This document shows positions 48,601 through 57,600 of a DNA stretch of 64,000 nt, piece by piece. Source of the DNA: Archivesica marissinica (Eukaryota > Mollusca > Bivalvia > Venerida > Vesicomyidae); NCBI GenBank assembly GCA_014843695.1, contig CM026390.1, positions 56,408,156 to 56,472,155 of the forward strand, in the 5' to 3' direction. Positions within the stretch are counted from its first letter, which is position 1. Every line of letters starts with the position of its first letter. The position numbers were made by a program, and so were the translations under genes. The notes beneath the pieces were generated by a model. The model had not been told where the DNA came from. It was given only the letters and a program-made list of their open reading frames with translations, and ran no database searches.

Positions 48601-51600
48601 GTGTTCTATAGTCATATAAATGGCAGTTCTGTGTTCTATAGTCATACAAATGGCAGTTGTGTTCTATAGTCATACACTGTGTTCTATAGTCATACAAATG
48701 GCAGTTCTGTGTTATAAGGTCATACAAATGGCAGTTGTGTTCTGTGCATTTTGTCTATCCTGTGTTCAAAACCCATAGTTCCATTGCCAAAGTAAAATTT
48801 GAAATATTGTAGACACAGTGTGACATCAGACGTGTATTCTTCTCTGTACAATTTCAGACAGCTGCCAGCAATAGTTGCATTACTGAAAGGCAAGACTCAG
48901 TTCACATTTGGGGAGTTTAAGCAGAGAAACCTGCTAATGTTGTACATCTACGTCCTTGGAATGCTGGAACTTCTTCAACCAAACATATTCTACCGGGAAA
49001 TCTCATCACTAGACAGTATACTGGAGGAATACTTCCACCTCTTGACTGTATGTATATATATATACACACTTCACTTTGACCATTAACCCTTTCCTTCATA
49101 GAGGTTTAGGTTAATGTAATATTATATCTCCATACAAGCGACAGCCAATTAGTTATCGTGCAGTGGATAAGTAGTCACCATATCTATCCCACCTCCATAG
49201 ATATTACTGGGACTACATGAGAGTCTGGCCTTTATTATGAGCATGGTTTGGCTACTACATTGTCAATGTATGTCATATTGGTAATGGCGTCAAGAGGTGC
49301 TTCTATGAGGGAAAGGGTTAAGGAGAAATAGTCTCCCTGAACTGTCTCACTTCTCCCTACTTTGAGTTCAGGGTGAAGTGTATTCATTTAAAATTGGTAT
49401 ACCGTTATATTAATGAACTACAGTAAAACCGTAAGCAGCCATCCAAGGGAATCACAAAAAGTGGCTGCTTAGCACAGGTGGCTGCTTAATAGAGGTCAAT
49501 TGTATAATAAAACAACATATTGAGAATCTAGAAACTGGCTACTTAATACAGGTTGGCTGCTTAATGGAGGTAATCACTACAACAGGTTTGACTGTATGTA
49601 ATACAATGTAATGCAAAGCTTGATTATTGTTATTAATTAGTGTGTTACCTATGGATGGATAATGTGCATTTAACAAATAATCTTTCAGTCATACAGTTAC
49701 AACAGTCAGAAGCAGATGGGTACCCTCATTGTGAAGCTTGTGCAGATGCTGAACGAGTATGTCAGACACGACTCACATAGAGCAAACAGTCTGCTGCAGA
49801 AACATGTGCTACTGCTTACGTAAGTATGATAGTCAACACTCACACAGGGTAAACAGCCTGCTGCAGAAACATGTGCTACTGCTTACGTAAGTATGATGGT
49901 CAACACTCACACAGGGTAAACAGCCTGCTGCAGAAACATGTGCTACTGCTTACGTAAGTATGATAGTCAACACTCAGTGTCACTCACACAGGGTAAACAG
50001 TCTGCTGCAGAAACATGTGCTACTGCTTACGTAAGTATGATGGTCAACACTCACAGATGGCAAACAGCCTGCTGCAGAAACATGTGCTACTGCTTACGTA
50101 AGTATGATAGTCAACACTCACAGATGGCAAACAGCCTGCTGCAGAAACATGTGCTACTGCTTACGTAAGTATGATAGTAAACACTCAGTGTCACTCACAC
50201 AGAGCAAACAATCTGCTGCAGAAACATGTGCTACTGCTTACGTAAGTATGCTGGTCCACACTCACACAGGGTAAACAGCTTGCTAATAAATATAGTTTAA
50301 AAGTTTCTTATAAATACATAGGTAGCGACAAGGAGGGAGCAAACTACATTGTTACACGTGATATTAGTCGTGATTCATGGATATAAGCATCCTTCACAAA
50401 CATGTGTCATTCTCTGACAAACATGTAAAATAGCTCCACATACAATCATCAATCTGGTATATTTCATGTGTTAGATCTACAGTAAATAATTTCGCTGTAT
50501 CATATGTATTTCGCTGTATCATATGTATTTCGCAGTATCATATGTATTTCGCTGTATCATATTTATGTAGGTACCATTAATCTGTCTCAAAGTTCTCTTG
50601 TGAACGGTGTTAATATAAGATCTCCAGTTAGAATAACATGGAATGTGTAGATGTTGCCAGGACTAGACAAGTTTTAGTTCCTAACTGTTTGTTATTATAC
50701 CCAGGGCATTATTATAAAGTGTACACTAATTATTTTACAACTATTGCATCAAGTTTAGCAACTTATATTAATCACTCTTGTTGGTGCGGATGAAAGCATA
50801 ACTGTGGGAGGACCATCGAACTACCCGGAGAAACCCACCTGTCCCATCTGGCGATCACCATACCATCTCACATACTTCCCGGTCCGAGGATAGAACCAGG
50901 GCTGCTTTCGTGAGCATGTAACCACTGCGCCAATCTAACTCCAATGATTGTGTAGGAATATCTGCAGATATATGTGTGTATTTACTCCAGGTATATGTAG
51001 GAATATCTGCAGATATATGTGTTTATTTACTCTAGGTATATATGTAGGAATATCTGCAGATATATGTGTTTATTTACTCCAGGCATATGTAGGAATATCT
51101 GCAGATATATGTGTTTATTTACTCTAGGTATATATGTAGGAATATCTGCAGATATATGTATTTATTTACTGTATATTTGTTATCACAGGAACGTATCCTC
51201 TCAGTTCCCCGATTTATCCCCTTTAAAATCCCTGCTGGCTGGCCTCACCCTCCCACGTCACAGCCAGGAAGAAGTAGCGGGCACCAGCACACAGTCAGGC
51301 TCGGGCGCCTACCCTGCCAGACCAGCATCACCCTGGGCAATATCCCATCTAGCTCCATTTATGCAGAAAATCAAGAGGGATAACTCTGATGGTGAGTGTG
51401 TGTTTTACGTTTATTTATTGTCGCTACCGGTTGCCCATATGAGCGACGCCTCCTGAAGAGATTAGTCATTTTAGATTTTTGGAGGATAGTGCAATGATAC
51501 AGAGAGAGACCCATTCCAGAGTCTCCTCTGGTTCTTTTACATGCACAGTGTAAAGCACCGACACAAGAACTCGGTTTAACGTCCCATCTGAAAGACTGTA

Positions 51601-54600
51601 AATTTTATGTGGGTCAGACGGGGGATCGAACCTGCAATCCCTGGATTACCAGTCCAGCGTGATGGTGAGCAGTTTGCATATGCTTATATTGTATTTGTAT
51701 GACTATAGAACACATGTCAGCTTAATGTATCTGGTGTGGAGATACAATATCTCGAGGGGCAGTAACACGCATTACTAGATTTTCTTAAAATATTATTACA
51801 GGACTATGTTGCAACTTTTGGCTGAAATTGACATCCAGTTTTAATGAAACATTTAAATTGGATGATAATGCTAAATATGGGGGGAAAACAAGTTTATGTT
51901 ATCCTTCATCTCTTTAAAATGCTAAACAAATGCAGCCAAAATACACCGGACCTGAAGAACGCCTATGTAGGCGATTTCGAGATAATGTAATGCACGTTTG
52001 CTTGGCTGAATATGTTGTGTTGCTGTCTTGTTACAAATCTTCCCAAGAATAAGCTGCAATGTTCTTTTTGCCACACATTTGATTCATGAATGTTGCTGTT
52101 TCTGCTACTGAGTCACTCCTCAACTGAAATTGTTTTGTAGCTAAAAATAAAAGACTATGCAGGGGAGATAATTATATGGTTATATATTTCTGTACTGCAG
52201 CATACAAAATATAATTAATGAAAATGTCCTGCAATAATTGCTTTGTACAGAGACATTTGTAAATCATGTTATAGTGTATTTATACCATTCTAGCTATCTG
52301 GCCCAGAATTACATAAAGATTTTTGAAAGAATGTTCATGAGAACTTCTGTTGTGTATTTACAGATGTGCTAATGGTGCTCCAAGATTTAGACGAGTCTTC
52401 AAAGAGAACAATAGAAATACTGGAACATTTTGTGGTATGTATGTTGTGTAGTTTGAAACAGTCTGTGGTAAATATACTGTGTAGATTGCAATTGTAAGTG
52501 TGTGTTGTGTAGAAATTTACAGTATGCATTAAGTGTGCTGTGTAGAGTTTTACAGTATGTGGCAAGTGTGCTGTGTAGAATTTTACATTATGTAGTAAGT
52601 GTGCTGTGTAGAGTTTTACAGTATGTGGTGAGTGTGCTGTGTAGAGTTTTACAGTATGTGGCAAGTGTGCTGTGTAGAGTTTTACAGTATGTGGTGAGTG
52701 TGCTGTGTAGAGTTTTACAGTATGTGGCAAGTGTGCTGTGTAGAGTTTTACAGTATGTGGCAAGTGTGCTGTGTAGTTTTACAGTATGTGGCAAGTGTGC
52801 TGTGTAGAGTTTTACAGTATGCATTAAGTGTGCTGTGTAGAGTTTTACAATAGTATGCTGTAAGTGTGCTGTGTAGAGTTTTACAGTATGCATTAAGTGT
52901 GCTGTGTAGAGTTTTACAATAGTATGCTGTAAGTGTGTGCTGTGTAGAGTTTTACAGTATGCATTAAGTGTGCTGTGTAGAGTTTTACAACAGTATGCTG
53001 TAAGTGTGAGCTGTGTAGAGTTGACAGTATGCATTAAGTGTGCTGTGTAGAGTTTTACAGTATGTGGCAAGTGTGCTGTGTAGAGTTTTACAGTATGTGG
53101 CAAGTGTGCTGTGTAGAGTTTTACAGTATGTGGCAAGTGTGCTGTGTAGAGTTTTACAGTATGTAGTATGTGTGCTGTGTAGAGTTTTACCGTATGTAGT
53201 ATGTGTGCTGTGTAGAGTGTTACAGTATGTAGTATGTGTGCTGTGTAGAGTGTTACAGTATGTGGTGAGTGTGCTGTGTAGAGTTTTACAGTATGTGGTA
53301 AGTGTGCTGTGTAGAGTTTTACAATATGTGGCAAGTGTGCTGTGTAGAGTTTTACAGTATGTGGCAAGTGTGCTGTGTAGAGTTTTACAATATGTGGCAA
53401 GTGTGCTGTGTAGAGTTTTACAATATGTGGCAAGTGTGCTGTGTAGAGTTTTACAATATGTGGCGGCAAGTGTGCTGTGTAGAGTTTTACAATATGTGGC
53501 AAGTGTGCTGTAGAGTTTTACAATATGTGGCAAGTGTGCTGTGTAGAGTTTTACAATATGTGGCAAGTGTGCTGTGCAGAGTTTTACAATATGTGGCGGC
53601 AAGTGTGCTGTGTAGAGTTTTACAGTATGTGGTAAGTGTGCTGTGTAGAGAGATTGGAGTTTTTTTTTGGTAAATACATGTACACTGTATGTTGTATAGT
53701 TTGGAACATCTGTGGTAAGTTTGTTTTATAGTTTCGAATATCTGTGGTAAGTAGGTTGTATAGTTTGAAGCATTTCTGGTAAGTTTGTAGTATATCCCAT
53801 ATATAACTCAGGGGAGTATGACATATTGCTGTATTGATTGAGGTGTATGTTGTATACAATGTATTACTCGGGGAGTATGACTTATCGCTGTATTGATTGA
53901 GGTGTATGTTGTATACAATGTATTACTCGGGGAGTATGACATATCGCTGTATTGATTGAGGTGTATGGGTATGTTGTATATTACTCAGGGAGTATGACAT
54001 ATCGCTGTATTGATTGAGGTGTATGTTGTATATTACTTGGGGAGTATGATATATCGATGTATTGATTGAGGTGTATGGGTATGTTGTATATTACTCGGGG
54101 AGTATGACATATCGCTGTATTGATTGAGGTGTATGTTGTATATTACTCGGGGAGTATGACATATCGCTGTATTGATTGAGGTGTATGGGTATGTTGTATA
54201 TAACTCGGGGAGTATGACATATCGCTGTATTGATTGAGGTGTATGTTGTATATTACTCGGGGAGTATGACATATCGCTGTATTGATTGAGGTGTATGTTG
54301 TATATTACTCGGTGAGTATGACATATCGCTGTATTGATTGAGGTGTATGTTGTATATTACTCGGGGAGTATGACATATCGTTGTATTGATTGAGGTGTAT
54401 GGGTATGTTGTATATTACTCGGGGAGTATGACATATCGCTGTATTGATTGAGGTGTATGTTGTATATTACTCGGTGAGTATGACATATCGCTGTATTGAT
54501 TGAGGTGTATGGGTATGTTGTATATTACTCAGGGGGTATGACATATCGTTGTATTGATTGAGGTGTATGGGTATGTTGTATATTACTCAGGGAGTACGAC

Positions 54601-57600
54601 ATATTGCTGTATTGATTGAGGTGTATGGGTATGTTGTATATTACTCGGGGAGTATAACATATCGCTGTATTGATTGAGGTGTATGGGTATGTTGTATATT
54701 ACTCGGGGAGTATGACATATCGCTGTATTGATTGAGGTGTATGGGTATGTTGTATATTACTTGGGGAGTATGACATATCGCTGTATTGATTGAGGTGTAT
54801 GGGTATGTTGTATATTACTCGGGGAGTATGACATATCGCTGTATTGTTTGAGGTGTATGTTGTATATTACTCGGGGAGTATGACATATCGCTGTATTGAT
54901 TGAGGTGTATGTTGTATATTACTCGGGGAGTATGACATATCGCTGTATTGTTTGAGGTGTATGTTGTATATTACTCGGGGAGTATAACATATCGCTGTAT
55001 TGATTGAGGTGTATGGGTATGTTGTATATTACTCGGGGAGTATGACATATCGCTGTATTGTTTGAGGTGTATGTTGTATATTACTCAGGGGGTATGACAT
55101 ATCGCTGTATTGATTGAGGTGTATGGGTATGTTGTATATTACTCAGGGAGTACGACATATTGCTGTATTGATTGAGGTGTATGGGTATGTTGTATATTAC
55201 TCGGGGAGTATAACATATCGCTGTATTGATTGAGGTGTATGGGTATGTTGTATATTACTCGGGGAGTATGACATATCGCTGTATTGATTGAGGTGTATGG
55301 GTATGTTGTATATTACTTGGGGAGTATGACATATCGCTGTATTGATTGAGGTGTATGGGTATGTTGTATATTACTCGGGGAGTATGACATATCGCTGTAT
55401 TGTTTGAGGTGTATGTTGTATATTACTCGGGGAGTATGACATATCGCTGTATTGATTGAGGTGTATGTTGTATATTACTCGGGGAGTATGACATATCGCT
55501 GTATTGTTTGAGGTGTATGTTGTATATTACTCGGGGAGTATGACATATCGCTGTATTGTTTGAGGTGCATGTTGTATATTACTCGGGGAGTATGACATAT
55601 CGCTGTATTGTTTGAGGTGTTTGTTGTATATTACTCGGGGAGTATGACATATCGCTGTATTGTTTGAGGTGTATGGGTATGTTGTATATTACTCGGGAGT
55701 ATGACATATCGCTGTATTGATTGAGGTGTATGTTGTATATTACTCGGGGAGTATGACATATCGCTGTATTGATTGAGGTGTATGGGTATGTTGTATATTA
55801 CTCGGGAGTATGACATATCGCTGTATTGATTGAGGTGTATGTTGTATATTACTCGGGGAGTATGACATATCGCTGTATTGATTGAGGTGTATGCTGTATA
55901 TTACTCGGGGAGTATGACATATCGCTGTATTGATTGAGGTGTATGGGTATGTTGTATATTACTCGGGGAGTATGACATATCGCTGTATTGATTGAGGTGT
56001 ATGTTGTATATTACTCGGGGAGTATGACATATCGCTGTATTGATTGAGGTGTATGTTGTATATTACTCAGGGAGTATGACATATCGCTGTATTGATTGAG
56101 GTGTATGTTGTATATTACTCGGGGAGTATGACATATCGCTGTATTGTTTGAGGTGTATGGGTATGTTGTATATTACTCAGGGAGTATGACATATCGCTGT
56201 ATTGATTGAGGTGTATGTTGTATATTACTCAGGGAGTATGACATATCGCTGTATTGATTGAGGTGTATGGGTATGTTGTATATTACTCAGGGAGTACGAC
56301 ATATTGCTGTATTGATTGAGGTGTATGGGTATGTTGTATATTACTCAGGGAGTATGACATATCGCTGTATTGATTGAGGTGTATGGGTATGTTGTATATT
56401 ACTCAGGGAGTATGACATATCGCTGTATTGATTGAGGTGTATGGGTATGTTGTATATTACTCAGGGAGTATGACATATCGCTGTATTGATTGAGGTGTAT
56501 GAGTATGTTGTATATTACTCGGGGAGTATGACATATCGCTGTATTGATTAAGGTGTATGTTGTATATTACTCGGGGAGTATGACATATCGCTGTATTGAT
56601 TGAGGTGTATGTTGTATATTACTCGGGGAGTATGACATATCGCTGTATTGATTGAGGTGTATGGGTATGTTGTATATTACTCGGGGAGTATGACATATCG
56701 CTGTATTGATTGAGGTGTATGTTGNNNNNNNNNNNNNNNNNNNNNNNNNNNNNNNNNNNNNNNNNNNNNNNNNNNNNNNNNNNNNNNNNNNNNNNNNNNN
56801 NNNNNNNNNNNNNNNNNNNNNNNNNNNNNNNNNNNNNNNNNNNNNNNNNNNNNNNNNNNNNNNNNNNNNNNNNNNNNNNNNNNNNNNNNNNNNNNNNNNN
56901 NNNNNNNNNNNNNNNNNNNNNNNNNNNNNNNNNNNNNNNNNNNNNNNNNNNNNNNNNNNNNNNNNNNNNNNNNNNNNNNNNNNNNNNNNNNNNNNNNNNN
57001 NNNNNNNNNNNNNNNNNNNNNNNNNNNNNNNNNNNNNNNNNNNNNNNNNNNNNNNNNNNNNNNNNNNNNNNNNNNNNNNNNNNNNNNNNNNNNNNNNNNN
57101 NNNNNNNNNNNNNNNNNNNNNNNNNNNNNNNNNNNNNNNNNNNNNNNNNNNNNNNNNNNNNNNNNNNNNNNNNNNNNNNNNNNNNNNNNNNNNNNNNNNN
57201 NNNNNNNNNNNNNNNNNNNNNNNNNNNNNNNNNNNNNNNNNNNNNNNNNNNNNNNNNNNNNNNNNNNNNNNNNNNNNNNNNNNNNNNNNNNNNNNNNNNN
57301 NNNNNNNNNNNNNNNNNNNNNNNNNNNNNNNNNNNNNNNNNNNNNNNNNNNNNNNNNNNNNNNNNNNNNNNNNNNNNNNNNNNNNNNNNNNNNNNNNNNN
57401 NNNNNNNNNNNNNNNNNNNNNNNNNNNNNNNNNNNNNNNNNNNNNNNNNNNNNNNNNNNNNNNNNNNNNNNNNNNNNNNNNNNNNNNNNNNNNNNNNNNN
57501 NNNNNNNNNNNNNNNNNNNNNNNNNNNNNNNNNNNNNNNNNNNNNNNNNNNNNNNNNNNNNNNNNNNNNNNNNNNNNNNNNNNNNNNNNNNNNNNNNNNN

